Shown: piece after piece, positions 9,098 through 21,539 of the stretch
How the letters are laid out: the number at the start of each line of letters is the position of its first letter
Position numbering within the stretch: the first letter of the stretch is position 1
Assembly (NCBI RefSeq): GCF_024868665.1
Contig: NC_079901.1
Location: 4,029,300-4,093,299 of the forward strand
Direction: 5' to 3'
DNA length: 64,000 nucleotides
Origin: Triplophysa rosa
Taxonomy: Eukaryota; Chordata; Actinopteri; Cypriniformes; Nemacheilidae
Notes under the pieces: model-generated
What the model was told of the DNA's origin: nothing
Seen by the model: the letters and a program-made list of their open reading frames with translations, nothing else
Database searches by the model: none
Position numbers and translations under genes: made by a program

Positions 9098-10816
9098 AGG
9101 GCTGTCAAAAGATTAATCGCGATTAATCGCATCCAGAATAAAAGTTTGTGTCTACATAATATATATCTGTGTACTGTGCATAATAAATTTGTATTTATTA
9201 ACACATACACATCCATGCATATATTTAAGAAAAATCTAAAAATTAATAAGCATTTATATATCATTTCAATTATTGGTAAATATAAATAAATACATGTAAA
9301 TATTTCCTAAATATGTATACTTGTGTATGTGTTTGTATTTATAAATACAAAATGAATATGCACAGTACATAGACATACACTCAAAAAAATGATTCTTTGA
9401 TGCTGTTCAACTTGCATGAACAAATCACTTTCATTTAACACAATTGTATAGGTTTCTAGCTCAAACAAAAGAAGCTCTTTGGTTGAACATGATTCAATCA
9501 TGGACAGTGGTTCCACATGTTTGAGTCGTGTTTTCTCAACATGAAATTAACATGTAGAGAGAACATGAATGAATCAAGTAACCTCAAATTAACATGTAGA
9601 GAGAACATGAGTGAAACATGTAAACTCAGCATGAAATTAACATCGAGAGAGAACATGGTTGAATCAAGTAAACCCAACAAGATACTCTTCTGCACAACTC
9701 CTAAAACAGACGTCACAAAAACTCTTTAAAATGCCAACACAACAGAATACTCAACTCTAATAGCCTGATAGCAAGCAACCATTAAATCAATGTAAAAAAT
9801 GATTGATTTGTCAATGTTAATGGCATTGAATCAAAATAACTTTTGCACCCACAATTCATGTTGAAAAAATGAAATTTCATCAAACCATTATTGTGATCAG
9901 TGTTTGCTTTAGTTGGGACCTTGATTCTTGACATTGTTAAGTCAGGCCCTTCATTTCTCCTGTTCTCTTTCAATGCTTGCGAATGTGTTTAATGAAAGCA
10001 CATGTAAAGCATAAAAAAAGTAAATAGGACAGTTATGGTTGTTAGCCTTTTTCTTGGTGTGTTATAAAAAAAGAAGCAGCATTACATTTATAATAATATT
10101 GATGATTGATTGATATGTTCTGGTCACAAACGCAAAATAAGCAAAGTTTTATCGACACGTTTAAACATCAACATTCATCATACAAACCTCAACAATGGTG
10201 ACAATCATCAAACTAATTCAGATAAACAGATCAACTGCAATGCATGCTGGGAGTCATGAATGAGTTTTGAACTATGATGTTACCCAGCATGCATTGCAGC
10301 ATGAAGCTTTCTTATGTTGATTGTCACCATTGTTGAGTTTCATACACCGATTCTTCATGTCTAATTGATTCAGCTATATATGACTCCACTGGAACATCAC
10401 AATTTAACAATAACACAACAATCTCATGAACAGCATATCAACCCCAGTAACTTCACAATGACCTGATCCTGCTGGACCCTCGTTGTCTTTGATGCAACAA
10501 ATTTATAACAAGACGATTTCAATAGGCAAAGAAAATCTAACATTAAAAGATGAATCAAGAGCCCAACTAAAGCAAACACTGATCACAATAATGGTGATTT
10601 GTTCTTCTACATGTTAATTTCATGTTGAGGTTACTTGATTCATTTATGTTCTTGCTACATGTTAATTTCATGTTGAGAAAACATGACTCAAACATGTGGA
10701 ACCACTGTCCATGATTGAATCATGTTAAACCAAAGAGCCATTTTTTGAGTGTATGTTATGTAAACACAAACCTTTATTCTGGTTGCGATTAATCACGATT
10801 AATTGTTTGACAGCAA
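9098..10816. mobile_element. Inverted-repeat DNA element with ~60-bp termini
   Basis: The left end (agggctgtcaaaagattaatcgc...) and the reverse complement of the right end (gctgtcaaacaattaatcg...) agree over about 60 bp, through tttgtgtctacataa. No transposase frame is seen, so it is non-autonomous. It is interrupted by a second, palindromic element at 9378-10751. Confidence 0.75.
9378..10751. mobile_element. Large palindromic (foldback-like) element with TA duplication
   Basis: It starts cactcaaaaaa and ends ttttttgagtg, each flanked by TA (9376-9377, 10752-10753), a Tc1/mariner-type target. About 200 bp at 9460-9660 (catggacagtggttccacat...) reappears inverted at 10600-10740. A further inner pair (attgtgatcagtgtttgctt at 9890 and its complement near 10570) and a third pair around 10190-10335 give a nested hairpin structure over most of the length. 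No transposase frame. Confidence 0.75.
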
Positions 10817-11639
10817 TGATTCTGTGTCATAGTAGATTTCATGAAATTAATCGAGAAAACTTTACTTAATACAATTGTGTTCTTGTTTTTTAACCAAAAT
10901 TTAAGTTAAAATTATAGAAAAATCTCAGAATTCTAAATAAACAAATTATTGAGTGAATTCAACTTAATTGTATCATGTTCAACCCACTTAAACTTGTATA
11001 AAGGATCTTTACTTAATTATTTAGTGGTGGGACTACATGAATTCCTTAAGTTAATTTCCCTAACTGAGTAGTGAATTTAGATTTCCCAGCTTTATTTGCA
11101 CGCGACAGCATTAGGAGAGTCATTTTTGTGAAACAAGTGATATTTTATGTGCTTTACAATAAAATGAAAGACTTGGTAGTGTTTATTGTTCAGTTGTCTG
11201 TATTTAGAAGAGATTCCGTTTGTTTTGTGGTTACCATTGTTTAAAAGAGTGGTGCTTGTGCTTAGGTTATGGGAGAGATCTTGCTGTGTGGTATTTCACT
11301 CAGTGAACAGTATTGCTACTATTGCCAGTACTGAGACAACTCTCATCTTACTTGCACATCATATATGTTATAAATAATAATAAATGTAAAGTTGAAGTTA
11401 AAAAAAGATCAAGAAGTTGACTCCAATGCTCAAATGAATATTTCTTCTTGATTTTTTAAAGTGTATATATTTTTAAAGTGTATTATGTCACTGTTTAAAG
11501 TGATTAATGTGCTTAAATAATTTATGCAATTTTACTTGATTTATTCATGGATATTGCATTAAAAACTTAAAAATATTTTGTCTAATATTGACACCATAAG
11601 TTTTTAAGTAAATATTTGTGTCACTTTTTACAGTGTGGG
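10817..11639. other. Gene-free A/T-rich stretch
   Basis: No coding domain. Low-complexity A/T with acttaa/gtgaatt words typical of MITE interiors; a cactttttacagtgtgg end lies near 11620-11640. Confidence 0.4.
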
Positions 11640-11699
11640 TGACACTAGAAAAGGTCGTGCTCTGAGTCGCACGAAAAAAGAAGTAAATTTGTGTCCATT

Positions 11700-13190
11700 C
11701 TCGATTTTGCCGTGTCCACTCACAAAAATACTTTTGATATATTTACAGTAGGAAATTTACAAAATATCTTCCTGGAACCTGATCTTTACTTAATATCCCA
11801 ATGATTTTTGGCATAAAAAAAACAATCGATAATTTTGACACATACAATGTATTGTTGGCTATTGCTTAAAATATACATGTGCTACTTATGACTGGTTTTG
11901 TGGTCACAAATATATAAATGAGTTCATTACATATGAATATATATGTATATTCTTTACAAATAACTGATTCCATAAAAAGCTAAGTAGCTCTGTTTGTACT
12001 CTTTCAAAGTAAACACATTTTTTGTATAAGAATGTTTGAGAGTCTACATGTTATTTGCCCTCCTGTTGACACAGCTGTAATGGAGGCATATTTATTGTCT
12101 TGCTTTGACTCACAGCTATCATCTTTATTGTGTGAGTCTGTGTGTGAGGCATTACATGTTCAGCTTCTCTGTTGCCAGGAAACTAAAACCTGATTCTGCC
12201 AGACATTGGGGGAGGGAAGGAATTTTGTACCTAAATACTGATAAAGATGGTACGAAAGAAAGGGCTCAGCCAGAAGAATTATGCTACTCTCAAATGAGTG
12301 AATCAGATTTTGCTAATAGCACTAAAATAATTTATAAAAAAAATAAATAAGTATAGAGCAATTAAAATCCATCACTATAAGAATGTTTCAACATTTGTAC
12401 TGGAAAACAACACAAAAACAATAAAGAAATTAGTGTTTTAGAGTCTGAACCATTGCTACCATGAGCTCCGTTGTTGTTAGACCACCTTTGTAGATGAAGT
12501 GTGATATTAACTTTATTTTTAAATTGGATCGCTGCATTGATGAAGAAGGACTACAGTGGACTACAGACATCCTCTGTCCCTACACCCCTTCTAGAATATT
12601 AAGATCCAGTGACCTTAGTTTACTCAGCGTGCCTAGATCCAGACTTAAAAAACTGTAGGTCCGAAACTCTGGAACAGTCGTCCTCCTCATATTAGACTAG
12701 CCCTCTCCGTTTCTGTTTTCAAGTCTTCCTTAAAGACATATTTGTTTTCACTAGCTTTTAACACCCCCTAATCATTGTTCAATTTTGTTGTTACTGCTGT
12801 TTTAATTTTTTTTAGACTTTTTTTGGCTTAGTTTTATTTTAGTCTGTACAGCACTTTGGTCAACATGATTGTTTTAAATGTGCTTTACAAATAAATATTG
12901 TATTGTACATAAATAAGTTATTTTTATTTACATTACAATCTATACAAATAAAACCAAATTAATGTATTCACGTTTATTATTTAGCGTTAGCTCATGCTAG
13001 CGCTTTCACCAATAGACCAATAGTCTTAAGTAGCACGGGAACATTTTTAGTAAAAGACAAAAATACACTGTATGGGTCAAAATTATCAATTTTTTTAGGC
13101 CAAAAATCATTAGGATATTAAAAAAAGATCATGTTCCATGAAGATATTTTGTAAATTTACTACCTTAAATATATAAAAACTTTATTTTTG
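11700..13190. repeat. Inverted pair of one dispersed repeat
   Basis: The sequence 11723-11855 (actcacaaaaatacttttg ... aattttgacacatacaatg) matches the reverse complement of 13065-13195 (acactgtatgggtcaaaatt ... ttgtgagtgg) over about 130 bp with scattered changes. The right copy continues to gtccagggtcaca near 13430. They may be the arms of one ~1.8-kb element or two insertions in opposite directions. Confidence 0.6.
12575..12898 (+). mobile_element. L2-like LINE 3' end
   Basis: Translation fragments in shifting frames (such as AFSVSVFKSSLKTYLF-like words) match the carboxy end of L2-type ORF2. The sequence then ends gtacagcactttggtcaa ... gtgctttacaaataaatatt, the characteristic L2 3' UTR end. 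Heavily 5'-truncated and mutated. Confidence 0.65.
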
Positions 13191-16100
13191 TGAGTGGATG
13201 GCCTACCACAGTGCCACTGATTAACAAATTCAAAGGCAATTTTCTCAATATTTAGATTTTTTTGCACTCTCAGATTCCAGAGTTTTAAACTGTTGTATCT
13301 CAGTCAGATATTGTCCTATTCTAACAACTCATACATCAAAAGAAAGTCTTTTCAGCTTTCAGATTATGTTAAAATCTCAATTTCGAAAAATTGACCCATA
13401 AGATTGGTTTTGTTGTCCAGGGTCACATTTGATCTTCGGTAGCTGACGTGCTGTGGCTCGATCACATCTGCACTCTTAAAGTGATGACAACAAACTGTAG
13501 TACCAGTTAATTTTAAATCCTTACATCACATGTAATAAAGTAAATCCATGCTCAGAACATGATTAAATCTCTGTGAAGCTTCATAAAACGGGACACAGCT
13601 ATGCCTGAAGGAACCACGGTCACGTGTGTATTTAAAAGCTGCAGGTCATGACTAAACAAAAGTTTTGTATTATAGCACCAGTTACATGTTTACTATATAG
13701 TATTTTAACAATACGATGTATTTCACTAATCTATATTACATGTTAATTCCCCCCAAAACGAGCGCTGGTAAAGCATATTTGCTATGGGTGAATACCACCC
13801 GGAAGCTTTTCCGCCCCCTGAGATTTTACCGGAAATACGTAGGCACCACTCCGTGCATTCAGTCTATTAGATCGAAAGCAGGCACATTTGGAGAGGCTAA
13901 CAATATAGAAAGCTAGCATTGAGCATAAGATCCCACCAGAGTGTTCTCTAAAGCCACGCCTATTCCAAATACACGCGCGCTATAGTGACCAACTATTCCT
14001 GCACATGCACAAAAGGTTCATAATACTGTGCACACAGTCCCTCCCCCTGAGAATCATAAGCCTTTAATGATTTATGATTGTCTCTTTTTATTGGAAAGCG
14101 AGACTTCCTTTCTTCGTGTGGTCATATTAAGCATTCTCAATTTACCTTAAGAACAGCCTAAATTCTTTATGGTATGTATTTAACAAGGTGCTAGAAACAT
14201 TCCTCACACAACAGCATGACTCAGTTTCTCAGATTTGTCACTGAACATTCCTGCTGTAAATGTCTAATACATACCATATTCTCGCCATTACACCACCCTC
14301 TTGATATGAGAAAGGATGGATATATGCACGCTGACCATCTGCATGTCGTAGTAAACACTTAATATTTATTAATAAATATCTTATTCCAACCACGTAGTGC
14401 CTAGTTTAAGTGTGATTAAATGTGTCCACTGTAGCCTCAGTATCCCTTTTAAAGCTGACATTGTTGGTGTCCTGGTTCTGCCCATTTCTGTGTTCAATGT
14501 GTTGATGCATGTGGTTATGTGGGTTCCTGTTGCCTTCTTGTCAGCATGAACCAGTCTGTTCATACCAACCAGGTCTACAGAAAGGCTCCGTTGAGATTTT
14601 CTGTTTGTTGTGCATGAAAAATGAATGAAATTACTTCTCATTGTGATCCATTCTGGTCAGAAATATAAGCATTACCAATGTCTATTTATTTTTGCTGAGC
14701 TGCTGGCAGATAATTCGCTGAACAAATATTTGCATTAAAGAATATGTGTACAGGGTGTACACTTCAAGGTTGGAACTATTTAATTTAATGCATTTTTGTA
14801 GGTAAAAAAAATCTAATTTATTGATTTAATTATAAATTTGAAGTCCAAAACTTTATTTGATGAGTTGTGCTGAATTAATAATGTTAAATTTACATTAGCT
14901 ATAATTTTGTGTTTAATTATACTTATATGTGTTAACGTGTTTACAACAATATTTAAGTTGCAGTAACTTAAGTATTTGATTTAAATTGCTTTTGCCTTTT
15001 AGAGTTGGGACTGCATTAATGATTGCTGAGGATTTCTATTTCCCAGCATACTTTGCTCTGGACTGGATAATGAGTAAATGTAGAAATAAAGTTTTATTTT
15101 ATGGATATGAGAAGCACGAAACTTATTAATGTTCTATATTTTGGCATTTTGGCATTTACAAGGGATGGTTGCGATTATGTTAGTGGTTTTAAGATGGTCC
15201 TGAAGAGTTGAGCATTTCCTTGGGGTGACAACAAGCGCCTACACCTCTATCAAAAATCAATTGTCCTGCAGTTTAGTTCCAACCTGCTTCAACACACCTA
15301 ACTGCAAGTTTATGAGATCTTATTATATTAAAATTTCAAGGCAACTCGCTGCACAGCTTTTTTGAGTTTACTCAACTTTTGGCGAAGTATTTCACCTAAC
15401 TCAATTAACTGAGTAATGTCACATGACTGTCAATTGAAATAAATAGTTGAACCAACTTAAGATAAAAATACAACAATCAAGTTTCTGAGTTCACTCAACT
15501 ATGGACTTAGTTGACCCAACTCAAAAGATTGTTTTATATAAAATTAATATATAATTGTTTTATTATTATTTACACACTCTTAATACTCAATTCTACTTAA
15601 TTGATATGTTATATACACACTCTACTTATGTAACTGCTTAAGCTGTTTGTGTTTTAAAGATTTTAGTCGTGGACTCATTTACTTCAGAGCTCAATACTGA
15701 GCACGTGAGTCTCAATCATGTAACAATCATCAAACATCATTAAACATCATATAGTTAAAAAGGAACTCTAAATACCAAAGGTAACTTACAATGACAACAA
15801 AAACAAAAAATATAGCCAGCAAACACTAAAATAGCAATCATTTTAATAATTTATCCAGCGAATTGAAAATTCTACAATGCATGCTGGGAACTTTCAAACA
15901 CTAGAATTGTTTTTTGAGATTACATAGTTTGGCAAGTTGGTCAAACTTCTTGACACGCTTTGGACAATCACTTAGATATCTAAGTACAGTCAACAAAAGA
16001 ATCTTTGTTGGTACCACATTTAGACAAATTTTGTTCAGCATACTCAAAATAATACATTCTTCCTCTTCTACTATAAAACTTTGTTCAAATTACTTTGTTA

Positions 16101-17280
16101 CCTTTGTTGGGTGAACAATTTGAAGTTGTATTTTTTACAGTGAACTCAACTCTGTTGGAAAGTAAATCTCCAGGAGTCTCATTTAGCAACAGTATACAAT
16201 AATACGTATGTAGTGAGTGCGAACAATTTTGTGCAAAGTGCGGGATTTACCAACTTGTACTTATACAGTATGTAGAATTGTGTGTAAATATTAGGAAACC
16301 TCTGAGCATGCTTACACAGAAAATGTTGTGGTAGAACAGTGATACTACAAAAAGAAAGTGCCACCATGTGTTTCCTGTGACCTTTATTTGCAAATACTCA
16401 GTTTGTAAATTCATAGTTCAAGCTAGACATTTGTATAATTGGTGTGAGAAGCTACAAAAACAGATGGGAAATCATTTGAAATGTAGTAATATGTCATGGC
16501 TGATCTCACTTTGCTGGATAATTTGGCAAACCTTATTTTATTGAAAGCACAATGTAAAGACACAATTAACAGAACAATATATGAAGAAAAAAAAATTCTA
16601 ACAAACTGAAAAAGAACAAAAAGAGGTAATCATTATTAATCATTATTACAAAATTATATAAATCATTTTTTTAAACATTTTATTGCTTTTCTATTACTCT
16701 ATCGCTTTACCAAATCATAATGACATTGCAATTTCATCAAAAAAAGAACTGCAAATTCGATTTCTTTTCTGAACATTTAAATTTATTCAAAATAAATCTC
16801 CTATAAATAATTATGAAATTACCAATAAAAATCAAATTGAGCAAAACATGCATTGCGCAAAGAATGCATTTTCAAAGACATCTGTTTAGTGCAGAGTATA
16901 TGATTCATGTGATCTATAAAGGGAGTTTCGTCACCATATTTGGTTCATTGGAGATGTTTCCGAATGCAAATGACAATGAGCTTAAAAACATGTGGGATTT
17001 ATCAACAATGCGTAAGCACGTTTGATAAATACAGATTTTTTTTTGTACTTAGACACGTTCGAAATTTCATTCGTAGGACAAAATATAGAACATTTTCTGC
17101 ATACTCTTGATAAATGAGGCCCCTGGAACAGAATAAATCCTTAAGAACTGTGTCAACATCTCCAAGATTCATGCAACTTACCTGAAAAGAACTGTGAAAA
17201 CTACTGAGGATGAAAAATACGTCTATTCTCTACATGCAGTGCCCCTTGATGGGGCAAAAATGCAGTGTGGATTTACATCA
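12905..17280. other. Gene-free intergenic stretch with MITE debris
   Basis: A/T-rich with no domain-bearing ORF. It includes the right arm of the inverted repeat (13065-13440), tgagtttactcaac-type element ends near 15360-15560, and a ZNF143-like motif at 15874-15890. Otherwise nothing recognised. Confidence 0.4.
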
Positions 17281-17284
17281 CACA

Positions 17285-17460
17285 AATATCAAGCGTAGCG
17301 TCAGTTCTCGCAGGTCACGTGAGTCTAGCTTGCATCAGCTGATCACATCAGGTGCAGCTAATCAAAGTTAACCAATAGTCATACAACACATACTAGACTG
17401 AGTCCTATTTAAGTTGCCTGTCTTTGCTGCTTATCAGCTGCTTAATCGTGCCGCTGCACT
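17285..17460. repeat. Dispersed repeat, also at 35354-35480
   Basis: caagcgtagcgtcagttctc ... gcttgcatcagctgatcac is shared with 35354-35412 (caagcgtatagcgttagttc ... cttgcatcagctgatc). Both continue into a segment ending cagctgctta or cagcttatcg. The family is unknown to me. Confidence 0.5.
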
Positions 17461-17464
17461 CTGG

Positions 17465-18650
17465 GTGCCCCAAAACTGTTTGGTTACAATTTTTCTTGCA
17501 TTGTTCTTTGTGTTCTGTAGAACAAATACATTTACACGGGTTGTGAACAATTTGATGGTGAGCAAATGATGACACAATTGAAATTTTTGGGTGAACTGTT
17601 TCTTTGGACAACAGAATGGTATTAGATCAGGAGCTGGCGATTAGGAATAAAGTAGGAATATCCCTAAACACAGTATTTAAGATACTGAGTTTTGTGATTG
17701 TCCGAAGGCATTCAGTGTCTAGAGGAAACAGGCGTATCAGATGGGTGCAAGCCCCCTGTGTACTCACAGGAACAAATGGAGTGTGATTGGCAACAAAGCA
17801 AACAGATCAATGAACGCCTAAATCAATCTCCATCAATACAACCCATCTGACATGAGTCGCACCTTCTCTTGGACAGATAACACCACGTTTTCATCACGGC
17901 TGTTATAATGAGCATACTAGTTTAGAATCATATGAGACCTAACGTCTGCCAGACACAGTGTAATGGGGGAATGAAACCAGTTGGATAATCTCTAGAGCCA
18001 TGAGAGGAAATGGCTGTGGGTTTTACCAACTGTAAATCAATATATCAGCAGTTCACGCAGTGAAAATATTGATATCCATACTCTCTAACGGGACATCTCA
18101 TTTGTGATTGTATGTACTAAGTCAACACTTTTGTATGGTTGGATACTTATGGATATTTATATTACCATATTGGTATCTATAACAAAGCTTTTTACTTACA
18201 CAAATCTTTTGAATCTAACAAATGTTTACAAATTCTCTATGATGATGCTTCAAATCTTAAAGCTGTCTCAAAAGCTGTTCGTACAGTATAAAAGTTAACA
18301 TTATCTTCAAAGATTTGATCCAGTCATACAAAAATATATCAGTTAAATTTACGCTTAACCTTCGATCATTTACTGTTCTCTGGAATACTTGATTTTGATA
18401 ACGGCTGTTAAAGCTGATCATCCACTCATCTTGACTGGCACTTGTGTGTTTAATGTATCACTCCACTGTCTCTATTCTTGTTCCAGGTTTGAATCTGTTA
18501 CAAATTATCCAGATAATATGAAATAATAATATTATTTGTTACAAATGATATATAGCTCCAGATGGATATTATCCATCATAGTTCATTACCCGCCGTATAC
18601 TGTAGAAATAAACTGAATATACATTGAAGTAATTGTATTTCAAGAAGCTT
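17465..18650. other. Gene-free stretch downstream of syt9
   Basis: No recognised domain or repeat; ordinary A/T-rich sequence. Confidence 0.35.
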
Positions 18651-18670
18651 GGCTTTGTAAGAAATGAATG

Positions 18671-19256
18671 TTTAATAACATGAGAAATAACATTTTACTA
18701 ATTGCAATGTCTGTAAACAATTCACCAACAAGACTTTTTGACAAAATTCACAGAGCATTTCAAACAGTAACAGAGAACATCTTGAACTGTACCACACCAA
18801 AACACACATCCATGCGCTGTGATGGGGAGAGCAGGTAAATAAATACAAAAAGGGAAATTCACATTCTGACCTTGAGAGCGTTGAGTGACACATCGACACT
18901 CCCTTCAAAAACATATACCAGGACTGATTTAGAAAACACTTAGTTTGGATCGAAACTTGGAGAACAACATAAAATACTCTTTGCACTTTTTCCACTAAAT
19001 TCTTTTCCATTTCACCATGAGTAGCACAATATAACCATACAGAATGTGACCACTCAACATGCATCTGAAACATTCATTGTCCCCATGCAGTGGAAGGGCC
19101 TCCAGGTGCACGAGTTGAAAACGGCACGCCACTTTCTTCGTTGTGAGAACCAGCCATCTGGAGGTCTCTGTTCCTGGGCCTCTGGATCCCAGAGCAAAAC
19201 ATATTGTGCATGAATCCTGTTGTCGGTCTGAAGACGAGACCATGGACTTCCTCAGG
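18671..19256 (-). other. syt9: Probable syt9 3' UTR
   Basis: It lies directly downstream of the stop at 19257-19259. The sequence has no repeat signature and no domain-bearing ORF. On the minus strand an ATTAAA polyadenylation-type hexamer is at 18671-18676. The extent is inferred, not shown. Confidence 0.45.
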
Positions 19257-19325
19257 CTATGGAGATGGTGGGGCCTTCAGGGAATTACAGGAGCCCCCCT
19301 GGCTTCCACCTCCGGTACTGTGATA
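19257..19325 (-). CDS. syt9: syt9 terminal coding exon (C-terminal tail)
   Basis: On the minus strand a pyrimidine-rich ctttactctttgcag acceptor precedes 22 codons and TAG. The phase-0 start matches the phase-0 donor at the end of the 27171-27300 exon. The tail reads YHSTGGGSQGGSCNSLKAPP and on to the stop. It resembles the SQGSC...PPS tail of related synaptotagmins (SYT3/SYT10 type), while mammalian SYT9 as I recall it ends soon after LVE. That similarity, the acceptor and the phase are the evidence; 7.8 kb of transposon-filled intron separates it from the previous exon. Confidence 0.65.
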   Translation of the reverse strand, partial: YHSTGGGSQGGSCNSLKAPPSP

Positions 19326-19329
19326 CTGC

Positions 19330-20040
19330 AAAGAGTAAAGCAGAACAAAGTCCTAGTCACCCCGGTTCTGTCACAGCTCCCTCAGGGGCTGTTTATACCT
19401 GGTATTATGATGCCTTTTTGTCAATCGGATCACAAGTGAAACATAAACATAATTTTATTGTGTGCAACTGATAAGACTACACAAAATTAAGTTCATACAA
19501 CAAGATAAAAAAAATCAAACAAATTAGATTTTGTTGGAAAAATGCACTTCAATTCCGTGGAAAAGTTTTCCTTAATTTAATGAAGTTCGCTCAACATTTT
19601 TTTTTTGAGTGCATGCTTTTTGACTTTGAAATTGAAGTGTAGATTAAGGCATGCTACCCTTAGTTACCAATTAAGCAGTAAGCCTTTAAGTAACTAAAGT
19701 AACATGCTTTAATTTACATGTCTTATTTAGTAATATAATTGTTATCATTTTTCAGGGTAAAATGTGAGCCTGACAGGTCTTATACAAGTAACAATGATAT
19801 ACAAGTAAACCCTGACAGTGCAATACAAATCAACAATGATTAATCTGACTCAAACATTTCATTTAATATCAAAGACTTTAATATCTTATTCATGCTTGTA
19901 TTATTTTCTGTTTCTAGGTGTAAGAAATGTAAGGTGGGAGTGTACGGTTAAAGATTTTGCTCATTTAAAAGACAAAAAAAGATTTCACAGCACTCTTTAC
20001 CTCAGCCTTCAAAACCAACTGCTGTGGGACAGAAAAGACA
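19330..20040. other. syt9 last intron, left part
   Basis: A/T-rich non-coding sequence. A tttttttttgagtgc end near 19600 resembles the TA-flanked element family at 9378. Nothing else recognised. Confidence 0.35.
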
Positions 20041-20080
20041 CACAAATTTCAAGTTTTTCACATGTGTTTTACATGTGCAA

Positions 20081-20315
20081 AAACACGTGAAATGTGTGTT
20101 TTTGGAACACTTTTGTGAGAATCCCATGTAAACTCCATGAAAAGTCAAACCCATGGGATCACATGTGCAATATGTGGTGACTGTGAAAAACATGTGATCA
20201 CATGTGGAGACATGACACCACATATTGCACATGTGATCCCATGGGTTTTGACTTTTCATGGAATTTACATGGGATTCTCAGAAAAGTGTTCCAAAAACAC
20301 ACATTTCACGTGTTT
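20081..20315. repeat. Near-perfect hairpin with 100-bp arms
   Basis: 20081-20179 (aaacacgtgaaatgtgtg ... caatatgtggtg) pairs with 20216-20315, differing by about two substitutions and one indel. The 36-bp loop itself contains the 14-bp palindrome catgtgatcacatg. It is probably a MITE or foldback insertion; no clear target duplication was found. Confidence 0.85.
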
Positions 20316-20317
20316 CC

Positions 20318-21489
20318 ATTTTAAGAATATATCTAAACTATGTCATATGCTGTCAATGTCAGATGCAGAGAGATTAATTTATGCATTCATGACATCAAGA
20401 CTAGATTACTGTAATGCACTGTTAGGTGGTTGCCCTGCAGGCTTATTACAAAAACTCCAACTGGTCCAAAATGCGGCAGCTCGAGTTCTTACACGTACAA
20501 AAAAGTATGAACATATTAGCTCGGTTCTGTCAACCTTGCACTGGTTACCTATAAAGCATCGCATTAAGTTTAAAATCTTGCTTATTACCTATAAAGCCCT
20601 ACATGGTTTAGCTCCTCAATACTTGAATGAACTCCTTTTGTATTACAGTCCTTCACGTGCATTATGCTCTCAGGCGTCCTGTCAGTTGGTAATACCTAGA
20701 ATTTCAAAATCAAGTGCAGGTGGTAGATCCTTTTCCTATCTAGCGCTTAAACTTTGGAATAGTCTTCCCTGCACTGTCCGGGAGGCAGACACACTCTGTA
20801 AGTTTAAATCTAGACTAAAGATGCATCTTTTTAATCTTACATACACTACTCTTCCATAATATAAATCCTCTGAGGGTTTAGGCTGCATTAGTTAGGACAA
20901 CCGGAACCAAAAACACAACTGGTGTACTTGTTGCATCAAAGAGTGCAGAACAGTACTCTACTCTCAGCCAGTCTTGTCTCATTGTTCCAAGGTTACCACA
21001 GCGAGCAGGATGCAGTTCATGGCCTGACCTGATGGAGAATGGGAAGCGGCGACCTGACAAGAGCTGAGATGATAGAGCTGGATAAAGAAGGACGCGGTCA
21101 CCTGACACGTCTTCACCACAAAATTTCAAATGCTATTAGATTATTAATGATAATCTTAAAACTATAATTTACCTTATTAGTAAGATTATTTATTTTCATT
21201 TAGCATTGTTGTGCAAGCACTGTCGAGCTTGTGCAGAGGCAGCAGCTTTTGCCAGAGGGCAACTGGAATCCCTTGGTTGGGCCTGGGTTCTCCTGAGGTT
21301 TTTTTTCTCGATTGGAGTTTTGGGTTCCTCCCCACCATTTGCATACTGTTTTGCACTATTTGCCTGGCCAGGGGGGCTGCTTTAGAAGTTTTACATAATT
21401 AATATTGCATATAGGAATTTATAGTCTGTTTAATATTTGACCTGTGTTTCTTTCTCCTTTATCTTAAATGTGTGCTTTCACTGTGCGTG

Positions 21490-21539
<50 letters not shown>

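Noticed and set aside
19143..19471. Plus-strand ORFs of 98 and 70 codons
   Set aside because: Opposite to the syt9 terminal exon and 3' UTR; no domain.
20137..20330. Start of a 240-codon ORF as a possible gene
   Set aside because: The amino part is encoded by a hairpin and the rest is an L2 RT end.
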